Shown: positions 33,896-43,480 of the stretch, piece after piece
Layout: the number at the start of each line of letters is the position of its first letter
Numbering within the stretch: position 1 is the first letter of the stretch
Position numbers and translations under genes: made by a program
From: RQOF01 sp964461135
Lineage (GTDB): Bacteria > Calditrichota > Calditrichia > RBG-13-44-9
Length of the DNA stretch: 45,127 nt
Direction of reading: 5' to 3'
NCBI GenBank assembly: GCA_964461135.1
Contig: CAYWTB010000031.1
Coordinates: 1-45,127, forward strand
Notes under the pieces: model-generated
What the model was told of the DNA's origin: nothing
The model's database searches: none
What the model saw: only the letters and a program-made list of their open reading frames with translations

Positions 33896-34846
33896 CTATT
33901 TGAACAGCTGAGCCAGTAATTCTTGAGTGGAAGTGCCTTTCCCCATGGTATAAATATGTATTCCCGGAACACCAAAATCAATTAGTTGTTCACAAAGATT
34001 GGTAATAAAATTAAGGCCTGCCTTACGGCTCTCCGCGGGTGTCCTGGCGTTTTCCATGGCTTCAACCAGTTTACTCGGTAATGATATATGAAAATCTCTG
34101 GGCAGGGAAGACAATTGTCCCACGCTGGTAATGGGCTTAATGCCCGGTAAAATAGGGACCTTGATTCCAATAGCGCGTGCTTTTTCCACAAAATTTTTAT
34201 ATACCTTAAAATCAAAAAACATCTGGGTAATAATATAGTGTGCTCCTTTTTCCACTTTCTGCTTCAAATAATACAAATCTTTTTCATAATTAGGAGCTTC
34301 ATAGTGTTTTTCCGGGTAACCCGCCACTCCGATGCAGAAATTGGTAGGCTGGGCATTTTCAAGTGGTTCAAGATAGTTGCCTTTATTCATATGGGCAATC
34401 TGTTCTACCAGCTCACTGGCATATTGATGGCCGTCCTTTTCTGGAATAAATGTCTTCTCCCCCGGTGCCGGATCTCCCCTTACTGCAAAAATATTCTCGA
34501 TCCCCAGAAAATGCAGGTCAATCAGGGCATCTTCGGTTTCGAATTTGCTGAATCCACCCAGAATAAAATGGGGAACGGTGTCAATCTTATAACGGTTGGT
34601 TACCGCGGCGCAAATTCCCACCGTTCCGGGTTTTTTCCGTTTGGGAACGCGATAAATAACACCCTTTTTTTCTTCATAGACCACCTGGGGCTGATGGTAA
34701 GTGACGCTGATAAATGCAGGGTTGTATTTGGTGAGCGGATCAATAACCTGGAAAAGATCCCCGATACTCTGGCCCTTATTGGGCGGGGTAATTTCCAGAG
34801 ATACTAATAGTACTTTTGAATTCTTAATGGCTTCTATTACATGCAT
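33896..34846 (-). CDS. metF: methylenetetrahydrofolate reductase
   Basis: A 316-residue flavoprotein reducing methylene- to methyl-tetrahydrofolate for methionine synthesis. VSLEITPPNKG (catalytic Glu), FISVTYHQ, HFILGGFSK, ENIFAVRGDP and GAHYIITQMFFD are family blocks. The segment PKRKKPGTVGICAAVTNRY differs from E. coli MetF but is seen in Bacteroidota-type proteins. Same strand as, and 90 bases ahead of, the SPT-like gene. No S-adenosylmethionine riboswitch was recognised upstream. Confidence 0.92.
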   Translation of the reverse strand: MHVIEAIKNSKVLLVSLEITPPNKGQSIGDLFQVIDPLTKYNPAFISVTYHQPQVVYEEKKGVIYRVPKRKKPGTVGICAAVTNRYKIDTVPHFILGGFSKFETEDALIDLHFLGIENIFAVRGDPAPGEKTFIPEKDGHQYASELVEQIAHMNKGNYLEPLENAQPTNFCIGVAGYPEKHYEAPNYEKDLYYLKQKVEKGAHYIITQMFFDFKVYKNFVEKARAIGIKVPILPGIKPITSVGQLSSLPRDFHISLPSKLVEAMENARTPAESRKAGLNFITNLCEQLIDFGVPGIHIYTMGKGTSTQELLAQLFK

Positions 34847-35339
34847 AATGGGACTCTATTGAAAATCACTTATTATAATAAAACTTTCGGGGTAAATAAA
34901 CAAAATTATCTTTTACTGATTCAAGCGCATTGCCTCATATTAAAAGTCACCCTAACGATTTTAAAAAAGTTTCGTTGATTCATAATTTATGTAACCGAAA
35001 AGATGAGGCAATCCCTTATAAATAAACAGGAAAGTTCAAGTATTCGGTCAAAATACCGGCTGATGAAATCCGGTCCAGAGTGCTGAGCCAGGGGCAAAAT
35101 CATACAAAATAAATTGCCGGCTGCCGGTTTATAAAAAAGAATCGAATTGTTTTCCGCTTGAAATTTTATATAATTGAAATTAAAAAATAAATCAGTCAGG
35201 AATGTATGAAAGAACTTGCCCTAATTAACAGAGAATCGCGGGCTAAAATAAACAGCAGGTATTTTACTTACCCAAAAACTGTCTTCCGGTGGAATCAAAA
35301 TTACTGCCGGTCAATTAAAGAATCAATTGGCACGGTTCA
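34847..35339. other. intergenic region between divergent genes
   Basis: About 490 bases between metF and the SDR gene. It holds an inverted repeat ATTGCCTCAT (34929-34938) / ATGAGGCAAT (35003-35012), perfect over ten bases and 64 apart. TGGCAC occurs at 35328-35333 but without a matching -12 element. Nothing else recognised. Confidence 0.45.
34929..35012. repeat. ten-base inverted repeat
   Basis: ATTGCCTCAT and ATGAGGCAAT, 64 bases apart. It may form a stem in a metF leader transcript or be a paired protein site; no T run adjoins it. Confidence 0.4.
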
Positions 35340-36323
35340 ATGAGTCATATTTTTCTTACCGGAGCGTCCGGTTTTGTGGGCAGCTTTGTTGCACGGCAGC
35401 TTATTCGGGAAAACCACCGGGTGACCTGTCTGGTACGGCCAACCAGCTCCTTACAGTGGATTAAGGATCTTCCGGTAGAATTCTGCACCGGATCGCTCCT
35501 GAAGGCGGAGAGTTTTGCCCGCTCGCTGCAGAGCGTGGATTATGTAATTCACGTGGCCGGAACCACCAAAGCAAAAAATTATGAAGGCTATGAGCGGGGA
35601 AATGTAGAGACCACCCGGCAGCTTTTTTCAACCGTCGATTCTCTGAAAATCCGGCTTAAACGTTTCGTCCTGATCAGCAGTCAGGCGGCAGTGGGCCCGT
35701 CCCCCTCAGCGGATCCCATTGATGAAGATTATCCCTGCAGGCCGTTAACCCAGTATGGATTAAGCAAATTGCGCAGTGAGGAAATTGCCCGGTCTTATGT
35801 GCCGAAAATACCTGTTACCATCATTCGACCCCCTGCTGTATATGGTCCGCAGGACCGGGATGTTCTGCAATTTTTCAAAGCTATTAAACTGGGCCTCAAT
35901 GTCATGATTGGCCGGATAGATCAGTTGGTAAGCATCGTATATGCGGAAGATCTGGCAACCGGAATTGTTCAGGCTGCATTCGCCGCCCCGGCTTCCGGCA
36001 AAACTTACTTTCTGTGTGATGAAACTCCCTGCCGCTGGTCTGAGCTGGCCAGGTTAAGCAGTACAATTATGAATAAAAAATATCTTACCATCCATTTACC
36101 TTATTTTTTGGTATACGGGCTATCCTGGTTTTTTGAAATCTTCGCCGGACTATCGGGGAAGCAAAACATTATTAACCGCGATAAGATGAAGGAAATTGAA
36201 CAGCCTTATTGGGTCATTTCATCCCGCCGTGCACAAAAAGACTTTTCTTATGAAACGAAATATCCCCTGCCGGCGGGTCTGGAAAAAACTATCAGCTGGT
36301 ATCTGAAAAACGGATGGTTATAA
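35340..36323 (+). CDS. extended SDR (NAD-dependent epimerase/reductase)
   Basis: A 327-residue extended short-chain dehydrogenase. TGASGFVGSFVARQL binds NAD(P), LISSQAAVG holds the serine, and Y139-GLS-K143 is the catalytic pair. RPPAVYGPQDRD and VSIVYAEDLATGI are typical of sugar-epimerase and 3-beta-HSD-like members. The hydrophobic stretch YFLVYGLSWFFEIFAGLSG (about residues 255-275) could touch the membrane, which would suit a lipid substrate. A role as ketosphinganine or ceramide reductase is possible given the SPT-like gene 1.5 kb away, but a sugar substrate is equally open. No ribosome site is seen before the ATG. Confidence 0.75.
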   Translation: MSHIFLTGASGFVGSFVARQLIRENHRVTCLVRPTSSLQWIKDLPVEFCTGSLLKAESFARSLQSVDYVIHVAGTTKAKNYEGYERGNVETTRQLFSTVDSLKIRLKRFVLISSQAAVGPSPSADPIDEDYPCRPLTQYGLSKLRSEEIARSYVPKIPVTIIRPPAVYGPQDRDVLQFFKAIKLGLNVMIGRIDQLVSIVYAEDLATGIVQAAFAAPASGKTYFLCDETPCRWSELARLSSTIMNKKYLTIHLPYFLVYGLSWFFEIFAGLSGKQNIINRDKMKEIEQPYWVISSRRAQKDFSYETKYPLPAGLEKTISWYLKNGWL

Positions 36324-36356
36324 TTTTACAAATAATAATTAAAATTCGAGCCGCTT

Positions 36357-37988
36357 ATGACATATCGCGTGGAAGCTGTTTCACTACAGGAATCTCCCGA
36401 TCTATTCAATGATTATCTGAACAGCTTTGATAAAATTGCAGAGTTTTTCAGCTGGGATCCCCGCTATGATGTCAGGACTTGTATAGAAGCCAGGCTGCAG
36501 AATTACCGGAATCGTGATAAGGTAGTTGAAATACTGAAACGGCAGCAGATGAAGTGGGAAGCTTCCACCGCCACTCTGGAGAACCTTGAAAAATTATCTC
36601 GCCCTGATACACTCGCGGTGGTTACCGGCCAACAGGCCGGCCTGTATGGGGGCCCCCTGTATACCGTTTACAAAATACTGACCGTGGTAAAAAAGTCTGC
36701 CCTGCTGAGTAAAACAAATCCGGATTACTCTTTTGTTCCGCTATTCTGGTTGGAAGCAGGAGACAGTGATTACCGGGAAGTCAATCACTTTCAGGTTCTG
36801 GATACCGAAAATCAGTTGGTGCGTCTGGAATTACCTGCGCGGCCCGATGATCATCACTCTGTTTACCGGCGGTCGGTTCCTGCGGAGATTAAGGATATCC
36901 AGCAACAACTGGAAAAAATATTTGTATCCAACGATTTCCGTGATGATGTTCTCAACCGCCTGAAAAATATTTACCAGGCCGGAGAGAATTTTGCTGAGGC
37001 CTTTGCGCGGTGGGTACATGCATTTTTAGGTGAATTCGGTATTATCGTGATTAATCCCACCGATCCGGCTTTTGGCCATTTATCCAAGCCATTATTCAGC
37101 CGGGCATTGCAGGAGTGGAAAGAAATCCGCGACCGTCTGGATACGGTAAATGATCAGCTGATAAAAAAAGGTTTTCATACTCAGATCCTGCTGGATGAAC
37201 AGCAGACCACGTTGTTTTTTGAAGATGACCAGGGATCCCGCGCCCGGGTAGATGGGGAAGGGGAATCTTTCATCGTAAAATCTCCGGACGCTCTTTTGAA
37301 ATTCGGACGGCATGAGTTACTGGATGTATTGGAAAAATCTCCTCAGCGGTTCACTCCGAATGTTGCCTTGCGGCCGGTTCTGCAGGACTGGCTGCTGCCT
37401 ACCGCCATATATATCGGCGGCCCATCGGAAATCAGTTATGCGGCTCAGTTGAAACCTTTATATGATTTTCTGGGAGTAGTGGAGCCAGTTTTTCAGCCCC
37501 GCATCCGCCTGTCTCTGGTGGAGAAAAAGATTCAAAAGGCAGTCGAAAAACTGCAGCTGGATTATGAAGACATTTTCCGGGAAGGGGAAAATCTTATCCA
37601 AAAACATGTCCGGAAGCGGTCTGACCGCATGCTTGTCTCTACTTTTGAAGAGGCGGAAAAACAATTGAAGGAGAGCATGGAAAAAATCGGAAGTCAGCTG
37701 CAGCAACTGGATCCTACCCTGCAGGGCAGTGTTGATAAAACAGCTAATCATTTGAAAGAAACTGTCCTGAAACTGCGCGAAAAAGCGGATGAGGCCATGC
37801 AGCGCAAAATGCAGGCGGACATCAGTCAGTTTGAAAAAGTATTGTCCAATTTATTACCGCAGGGTAAGTTCCAGGAAAGAGTATTAAATTTAATACAATA
37901 CCAGGTCAAGTACGGGCCTCACTTTATAAGGGAATTATATAATTCATTGGATATGGAACAGAATCAGCATCAGATGGTTTTTCTATAA
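36357..37988 (+). CDS. bshC: bacillithiol biosynthesis cysteine-adding enzyme
   Basis: A 543-residue BshC, which adds cysteine to GlcN-malate in the last step of bacillithiol synthesis. The nucleotide-binding-like block VVTGQQAGLYGGPLYTVYK and PLFWLEAGDSDYREVNHF are diagnostic; LRPVLQDWLLPTAIYIGGPSEISYAAQLKPLY is the second-half family block, followed by a long coiled coil (about residues 385-500). Length is normal. It lies 33 bases after the SDR gene. bshA and bshB are not in the window. Confidence 0.95.
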   Translation: MTYRVEAVSLQESPDLFNDYLNSFDKIAEFFSWDPRYDVRTCIEARLQNYRNRDKVVEILKRQQMKWEASTATLENLEKLSRPDTLAVVTGQQAGLYGGPLYTVYKILTVVKKSALLSKTNPDYSFVPLFWLEAGDSDYREVNHFQVLDTENQLVRLELPARPDDHHSVYRRSVPAEIKDIQQQLEKIFVSNDFRDDVLNRLKNIYQAGENFAEAFARWVHAFLGEFGIIVINPTDPAFGHLSKPLFSRALQEWKEIRDRLDTVNDQLIKKGFHTQILLDEQQTTLFFEDDQGSRARVDGEGESFIVKSPDALLKFGRHELLDVLEKSPQRFTPNVALRPVLQDWLLPTAIYIGGPSEISYAAQLKPLYDFLGVVEPVFQPRIRLSLVEKKIQKAVEKLQLDYEDIFREGENLIQKHVRKRSDRMLVSTFEEAEKQLKESMEKIGSQLQQLDPTLQGSVDKTANHLKETVLKLREKADEAMQRKMQADISQFEKVLSNLLPQGKFQERVLNLIQYQVKYGPHFIRELYNSLDMEQNQHQMVFL

Positions 37989-38126
37989 GAAAGAGGGGAG
38001 CCTGCATGTGGTGGATAACTGATTTACACTTTTAAATTAAAAAAAAGGCAGGATATTTATCAAGCATCATTCGGCGCAACTGCAAAACAGATTAACTTTT
38101 AACGACGACATGGTATTTTGTTTAGA

Positions 38127-39068
38127 ATGAACATCCATATTAAATTTTTTGTGATCTGCCTGTTTCTGGGAACTTTCCTTCCTGTTACGACCCAAGCGGC
38201 AGATATCAATGAGTCCCCATCCCTCATAGAACTTTTTGAAAAATTCAGCCAGAAAAAAGACTGGCAGATTTATGATGGACCTGAGGTTTATGACGGAGGT
38301 AATCTGATAGAAATCGAAAAAGAATTAGCTGATGTTATTGTTGAATATGAAGTGGAGGAAGGTTGCCGGGGTACCATCCTTTCAGACAAAAATGATATGA
38401 TTTATGTGGTGAAGTTATTTGTTTTTGCATCACAGATCAATGCATTCGGTTTCTATTCCTTTGAGAAATCACCCTCGCTGGATTTTTATGATATTGGTTA
38501 CCAGGCCTATGAAAGCGGACAAAAAGTAAGCTGTTGGTATGGGAAATATGTGCTGTTTGTACAAAGTCCCGATACTATAGAGGACCGCAATAAAAATATC
38601 AGAGAATTTGCCAGGGATTTTATTGATATCCTGCCGCGGCAGAGAAGAAGTACGCCGGTGCTGGATTGTCTGCCTCAAAAGAACTTTGTGGAACATTCGG
38701 AGAAATTCTACATGCACCGCTGGCTGTCACGGGATTATTTTAAAAACATCTATTATGCTGATTATTATACCCCTGAAGGGTATTCCAGAATATTTATAAT
38801 TGACAATCAGTTTACTGCGGTGGCAGATACAAATTTCTGGAATTACTATAATTTTATGAAAGAAAATTCTGAAATCATGCATGATACTCTGAAAATTGCC
38901 ACTGACTATATCATCGTGGATGAACCGTTGTGGGGTAAAACAATCCTGGCCAAAAAAAATCAGATTATTTATGGAATTCTGGATGTGCGGAATACCCGAT
39001 GGGTGGAAGACCGATTAGCTGAACTATTGAATGAATTGAAAAAGAAAAAGATTGTCAAATCCGGTTGA
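38127..39068 (+). CDS. secreted DUF6599-like protein
   Basis: A 313-residue exported protein with signal peptide IKFFVICLFLGTFLPVTTQAAD. The region DWQIYDGPEVYDGGNLIEI to INAFGFYSFEKSP, where YDGGNL stands near a variable domain and NAFGFYS precedes a short loop, resembles the DUF6599 family; function unknown. I begin at the ATG at 38127; an in-frame TTG three codons earlier has no support. Its second half (FVEHSEKFYMHRWLSRDYFKNIYYADYY) shows a repeat-like use of Tyr. It precedes the glycan genes by about 50 bases and may belong with them. Confidence 0.65.
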   Translation: MNIHIKFFVICLFLGTFLPVTTQAADINESPSLIELFEKFSQKKDWQIYDGPEVYDGGNLIEIEKELADVIVEYEVEEGCRGTILSDKNDMIYVVKLFVFASQINAFGFYSFEKSPSLDFYDIGYQAYESGQKVSCWYGKYVLFVQSPDTIEDRNKNIREFARDFIDILPRQRRSTPVLDCLPQKNFVEHSEKFYMHRWLSRDYFKNIYYADYYTPEGYSRIFIIDNQFTAVADTNFWNYYNFMKENSEIMHDTLKIATDYIIVDEPLWGKTILAKKNQIIYGILDVRNTRWVEDRLAELLNELKKKKIVKSG

Positions 39069-39121
39069 TTGATCCCGTTTCCATGGTTTTACTGCTTTGT
39101 TGATACCCTATAGAAATATTT

Positions 39122-40555
39122 ATGTTCGTATCGTTTATTTCAGATAAGAAGAGAAATAACTCTAATAACCGGACTTATGCCCTGGAACATGTTGCCCGGC
39201 ACAACGGCTGGTTTATTTCCGGAAATGCCCCTGGTTCCCTGTTCAATATTCAATTTTCAGACAGTTCCCCGGGAAATTATTCCATCGAAACCGGCCAGAG
39301 CTTTAACCTGTCTTTACCGGAAAACGAATTAAAAACCATTATTGACCGGCTTGCCTGCCGGGACAGTCATTCCCCTGATGCCGAACCACCACCCCTTGAT
39401 TCTCCCCTGATGGACGGGCTGCTGCAGGCATGGCAGACCAAACTGATAGATCTAAGCCGTAAGCATAAACGGATATACCTCTATAAAATGCCCTGGCCGG
39501 AAGGAAAACGGTTTGCACTGGTCATAACACACGATATTGATTTAACACGCAAATATGGCGTAAAATCACTTTTAAAAGATACCTTCAGTCTCAGAAAAGC
39601 CCGGTTTAATGAGCATTTTAACATGTCTGTGTTCGGTCAAAATATATACTGGAACTTCGGGGACCTGCTGAGATTCTATGAAAACAGAAAATTAAAATCT
39701 TCTTTTTTCTTTATTGCCAAAAAATGGGAAAAAACGCAGTACCGTTATAATATTCGACAACAGAAATTTAAGAAATTGTTTGAGGATATCATTTCGCAAA
39801 ACCATGAAATTGGTTTGCACAGTAGCCGTTTTTGTTTTGACTCTCCCACCAGCACAGAGCGGGAAAAAGGTAAGTTGGAGAAAGTGCTGGGACATCAGAT
39901 AACGGGTGTGAGGCAGCACTATCTTCGCCTCATGTTTCCACAGGCCTGGAAGAATTTCGAGCAGGCAGGCTTCCTTTATGATTCCTCCTGTGGTTACAAT
40001 AATTCAGTTGGTTTCCGGGCCGGAACCAGCCTTCCGTTCAGGACCTATGACTATGAGCTGGAAGTAGAAAACAATCTGTTTGAAATTCCGTTCAGCATCA
40101 TGGATTATTCATGGAAGGAATTGAGCCGGAATGAGTTGCAGCAGCAGGAAATTTTCGAAAACGTAATTTCCCGGATAGAAGCCACCCATGGTCTCATTCA
40201 TATCTTATGGCATCCCAGCAACCTGGCTGAGCCGGTTTTCCAGCCTTACTGGAATCGATTGATTAACTGGATGGAACATGAAGATTTTTATAACGCCTCC
40301 CTGTACCAGTTGCTTGAATGGAGAGCAAAAAGAAGTGAGGTTACCTGCCCGTCTTTCCGGGATTCACCGGATGCCATGGAATTTGTATTACATTCAGGTA
40401 ATTCCTTACAAAACTTATGCCTGGGAATTGTGTCGCCCCGACAGCTTCAACAGAGTGATATGCTTCAGGAACTTTCCGCCAGGGATGAGTATCGCCTGCA
40501 GATCCCTGAGATGACGACAGGCGAACATACCTTCCGTTTGATGTATGAAAAATAG
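39122..40555 (+). CDS. polysaccharide deacetylase-like protein
   Basis: A 477-residue protein. Residues about 135-350 carry a NodB-type deacetylase fold: ALVITHDIDLT (metal aspartate), SFFFIAKKW, NHEIGLHSSRFCFDS (His), TGVRQHYLRLMFP (Arg) and LIHILWHPSNL. These proteins act on N-acetylated sugars of glycans or peptidoglycan. The first 130 residues are an extra domain without recognised motifs, and about 60 C-terminal residues are also extra. No signal peptide, so it probably works in the cytoplasm during glycan assembly. It is followed by two glycosyltransferase genes. Confidence 0.78.
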   Translation: MFVSFISDKKRNNSNNRTYALEHVARHNGWFISGNAPGSLFNIQFSDSSPGNYSIETGQSFNLSLPENELKTIIDRLACRDSHSPDAEPPPLDSPLMDGLLQAWQTKLIDLSRKHKRIYLYKMPWPEGKRFALVITHDIDLTRKYGVKSLLKDTFSLRKARFNEHFNMSVFGQNIYWNFGDLLRFYENRKLKSSFFFIAKKWEKTQYRYNIRQQKFKKLFEDIISQNHEIGLHSSRFCFDSPTSTEREKGKLEKVLGHQITGVRQHYLRLMFPQAWKNFEQAGFLYDSSCGYNNSVGFRAGTSLPFRTYDYELEVENNLFEIPFSIMDYSWKELSRNELQQQEIFENVISRIEATHGLIHILWHPSNLAEPVFQPYWNRLINWMEHEDFYNASLYQLLEWRAKRSEVTCPSFRDSPDAMEFVLHSGNSLQNLCLGIVSPRQLQQSDMLQELSARDEYRLQIPEMTTGEHTFRLMYEK

Positions 40556-40608
40556 TAATTGGAAGGGAAATTTTTACCTGATTTTTATGATTTGACGATG
40601 TATATATC

Positions 40609-41769
40609 ATGAAAAATGATTTAGTTCAGATATTACATACCACCATCAGCCCCTGTGAGAATGAGCGGCGGATATTTAATGAGGCTTTCAGTGCCTTGGC
40701 AGCAGGATTACGGACGGAGATAGTGGCACTGAAAACACCCCATGTTCCGGAAGAAACAAATCTGGATGGTCTGATTATCCGCAGAATTTCCATCCGGTTC
40801 TGGGAAGGTGGTCCTTTGAAGTTTCTTTCTTTTAACTGGAAATTATTCCGGAGATTGTTGAAGATGGAGGTTCACCTTATCCATGCTCATGATCTGTGGG
40901 TACTTCCCGGATCGGCCATGGCTGCCATCATTAAAAAATGCCGCCTGATTTACGATGCCCATGAATTTCCTCCCGGATTGGAGATATTCAGCACCAAAAA
41001 AACCTCCGCCAGAGTATGGGCCCTGGCAGAGCGCCTGTTAATAAGGAAAGCAGATTTTCTGATCACTGTAAATGACCATCATACCGGTCTGTTTCGTGAA
41101 TATTATGGAAATATTCCTGAGTCGGCAGCTATTATGAATCTTCCCTCAATTAAGGATGGTCCTGCGCTTCAGGATATACCCCGGTTTGAGCAGAGACATT
41201 CCAGCGTCATCTTTCAGGGAATTTTCAAAAACGGGCGTGCACTTCCGGCTATAATTCAATCCATCAGTCTGCTGTCCACTGGACGTCTCGATCTGATCGG
41301 TCATGGTGAAATAGAACAACAGTTAAGAGAAATGGTAGAGAAGTATCATCTCCAGGAACGGATTACGTTTAAGGGAGTGGTAAACTGGAGGGCTGTTTTT
41401 TCGGAGACAAAGAAATCCCGGGCGGGGCTGGTCCTGTTCGAACCGACGTCAATAAATTATACCTATGCAGCCCCCAACAAATTTTTTGAATATGTTATGG
41501 CGGGTACTCCCCTTATCGCTTCCGATATTCCCACCTTCCGTGAATTCAATGCACGTTTTGAGGTGGCTATGCTGGTAAAAACTGATTCGCCTGAAGAAAT
41601 TGCCAGGGCTATTGAAATAATGTTAACCGATTTGAAACGCTGGAACCAGTATCATGAAAACTGCCTGGAGGCCAGGCAAGTGTGGAATTGGGAGTCCCAG
41701 CAGGATAAATTAATCGGTATATATCAGAAACTGTTACAGGAATCCATTAAAAGTGAAAATGTCAGTTAG
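40609..41769 (+). CDS. family 4 glycosyltransferase
   Basis: A 386-residue GT-B glycosyltransferase. The N-terminal half contains VHLIHAHDLWVLPGSAMA and LIYDAHEFPPG; the C-terminal half has VIFQGIFKNGRALP, LDLIGHGEIEQQL and the sugar-nucleotide site KSRAGLVLFEPTSINYTYAAPNKFFEYVMAGTPLIAS (E-x7-E region: EP...EY). Donor and acceptor are unknown. Its 3' end overlaps the next gene by 17 bases, so the cluster is an operon. Confidence 0.88.
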   Translation: MKNDLVQILHTTISPCENERRIFNEAFSALAAGLRTEIVALKTPHVPEETNLDGLIIRRISIRFWEGGPLKFLSFNWKLFRRLLKMEVHLIHAHDLWVLPGSAMAAIIKKCRLIYDAHEFPPGLEIFSTKKTSARVWALAERLLIRKADFLITVNDHHTGLFREYYGNIPESAAIMNLPSIKDGPALQDIPRFEQRHSSVIFQGIFKNGRALPAIIQSISLLSTGRLDLIGHGEIEQQLREMVEKYHLQERITFKGVVNWRAVFSETKKSRAGLVLFEPTSINYTYAAPNKFFEYVMAGTPLIASDIPTFREFNARFEVAMLVKTDSPEEIARAIEIMLTDLKRWNQYHENCLEARQVWNWESQQDKLIGIYQKLLQESIKSENVS

Positions 41770-43480
41770 GAGCATCCGGCAAAGCCAGGAAGATAATAAA
41801 TATATTCTGCTCATTCTTGTTCTTGGAATCGTTTTCAGATTCTGGGGGATCTGGTATGGTCTGCCCGCCGCTTACAATTCCACCGAATATTTTATCGCCA
41901 AGCATGCACTCAGTTTCGGTGCCAGACATACCATTGAACCGCTTTACTTTATCTATCCTACTTTCTACATTTATCTGATAACGGTACTCTACGGAGGGTA
42001 TTACCTTTTGGGTAATATTGCCGGCTATTTTGGCGGTCCGACGGATTTTGCCCTGCAATTTCTGCTTAATCCCACGGGCTTTTATCTGGCGGGAAGAATA
42101 CTTAATGCTCTGGCTGTACTCCTGGCAGCTGTGATCCTGTATAAAACGATACGGTTTTTTGCCGAACAGAGGATAGCCTTCTTCAGCGCCCTGCTGCTAT
42201 TAACCAGTGCAGGTGTGTTTGAATTTACATTCTGGATGGTTCCGGATGCCATTTTACTGCTTGGGACGGTAACTGTTTTTTTCTATGTGGTAAAAAATCA
42301 TTTTCAAGTACTGAGCCGATGGGAACTGGTCTGGGTTTCCCTGATATGTGGTCTCACCGTTTCCACTAAATACAACGCGGGATTTATAGTACTTGCTCTC
42401 ATTCTTTCACTACTGCTAAATGAGAGAGAAAATATTGCAGTCCGTTTCAGAAACACCGCTATTGCAGTTCTTATAATTTTTGTCGGATTTGTTCTGGGAA
42501 CGCCATATTGGATAATCGCATTCAAAAAATTCTGGACCGGTTTTCAGATGATATCAACACAGGCACGGTATGCTTATAATGTGGAAACAGGCATTCCCTA
42601 TGTCTGGGAAATTTTCACCCTTGTCAAACAGGAATGGCTGCTGGGTGTTTTGATGACAGTTGTGCTCTTTTCCTTGTTTCTCAAGTTGAAACGATTCACA
42701 CTTCCATTTGCCGCGGCTGTTCTGCCCACCTTTCTGCTGGCAGGAAGCTTTGAGAAAAAAGGATGGGATTACCTGATCATTTTATACCCGGCATTGTTAA
42801 TCTGTCTGGCGTATTGGGTTGTCCGACTTCCCCGGCAAAAAAAATATGGTAATTTGCTTCTTGCTCTACTGGTTATTGGTGTAATTTTTAATGGTACCCG
42901 GATTCTTTATAAGGATTTTATGCATACCCGCCAGGATACCCGGCAGATGACATCGGAATGGATTATGAAGCAGCTCCCGCCCGGAAGTTCGATTTGCTAC
43001 GATCATTATCATTACGATCTTGATCTTATAGACATTCAGCGGTTTACCCAATCCGGGCAGGGCAGCCGCTTGCTGGATGACAATCTCAAGCAGAGACTGA
43101 TGCAGCTTGAGAATTTGCCCATTAATTATCGGTTTGTTCCGGCCCAGAAGGAATTGATCTCGCCACAGCTGGACGACAACCGGATCCTGGCTGAAGTAAA
43201 GGGTGACTCCTTCCTGTGGCAGGCATATACCCATCCGCACAAGAACCTGCAGGAGATTACGGCAGATAGCGCTCAATTATTGATTCTGAACAGCCAGACC
43301 TATTCCAGATTTCTGGATAATCCGCCTCCCCCGGAGTGGAATCCCTTGCGGCAGAACTTTCTGGACAGGAAAGGATTCTACCGCACGGTGTTTAATACTT
43401 TAGAACCGGTACAGGTATTCAAACCTTCCTGGTCTCATCCGGGACCTGTGATACAAATTTATAAATTAAAGGATGAGTGA
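41753..43480 (+). CDS. GT39/ArnT-like membrane glycosyltransferase
   Basis: A 575-residue membrane protein with about 11-12 helices in the first 380 residues and a C-terminal soluble part. The first loop (GLPAAYNSTEYFIAKHALSFG) occupies the place of the acidic catalytic motif of polyprenyl-phosphate-sugar transferases; Glu is retained while the usual Asp is not obvious. FEFTFWMVPDAILLLGT and STKYNAGFIVL are family blocks. It would transfer a sugar from a lipid carrier outside the membrane. Start is GTG at 41753 or ATG at 41759; overlaps the DUF72 gene by eight bases downstream. Confidence 0.8.
   Translation: MKMSVRSIRQSQEDNKYILLILVLGIVFRFWGIWYGLPAAYNSTEYFIAKHALSFGARHTIEPLYFIYPTFYIYLITVLYGGYYLLGNIAGYFGGPTDFALQFLLNPTGFYLAGRILNALAVLLAAVILYKTIRFFAEQRIAFFSALLLLTSAGVFEFTFWMVPDAILLLGTVTVFFYVVKNHFQVLSRWELVWVSLICGLTVSTKYNAGFIVLALILSLLLNERENIAVRFRNTAIAVLIIFVGFVLGTPYWIIAFKKFWTGFQMISTQARYAYNVETGIPYVWEIFTLVKQEWLLGVLMTVVLFSLFLKLKRFTLPFAAAVLPTFLLAGSFEKKGWDYLIILYPALLICLAYWVVRLPRQKKYGNLLLALLVIGVIFNGTRILYKDFMHTRQDTRQMTSEWIMKQLPPGSSICYDHYHYDLDLIDIQRFTQSGQGSRLLDDNLKQRLMQLENLPINYRFVPAQKELISPQLDDNRILAEVKGDSFLWQAYTHPHKNLQEITADSAQLLILNSQTYSRFLDNPPPPEWNPLRQNFLDRKGFYRTVFNTLEPVQVFKPSWSHPGPVIQIYKLKDE

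Noticed and set aside
35328..35343. TGGCAC followed by G as a fourth sigma-54 promoter
   Set aside because: The -12 position reads AATG rather than TTG, and the start point would fall inside the SDR coding region.
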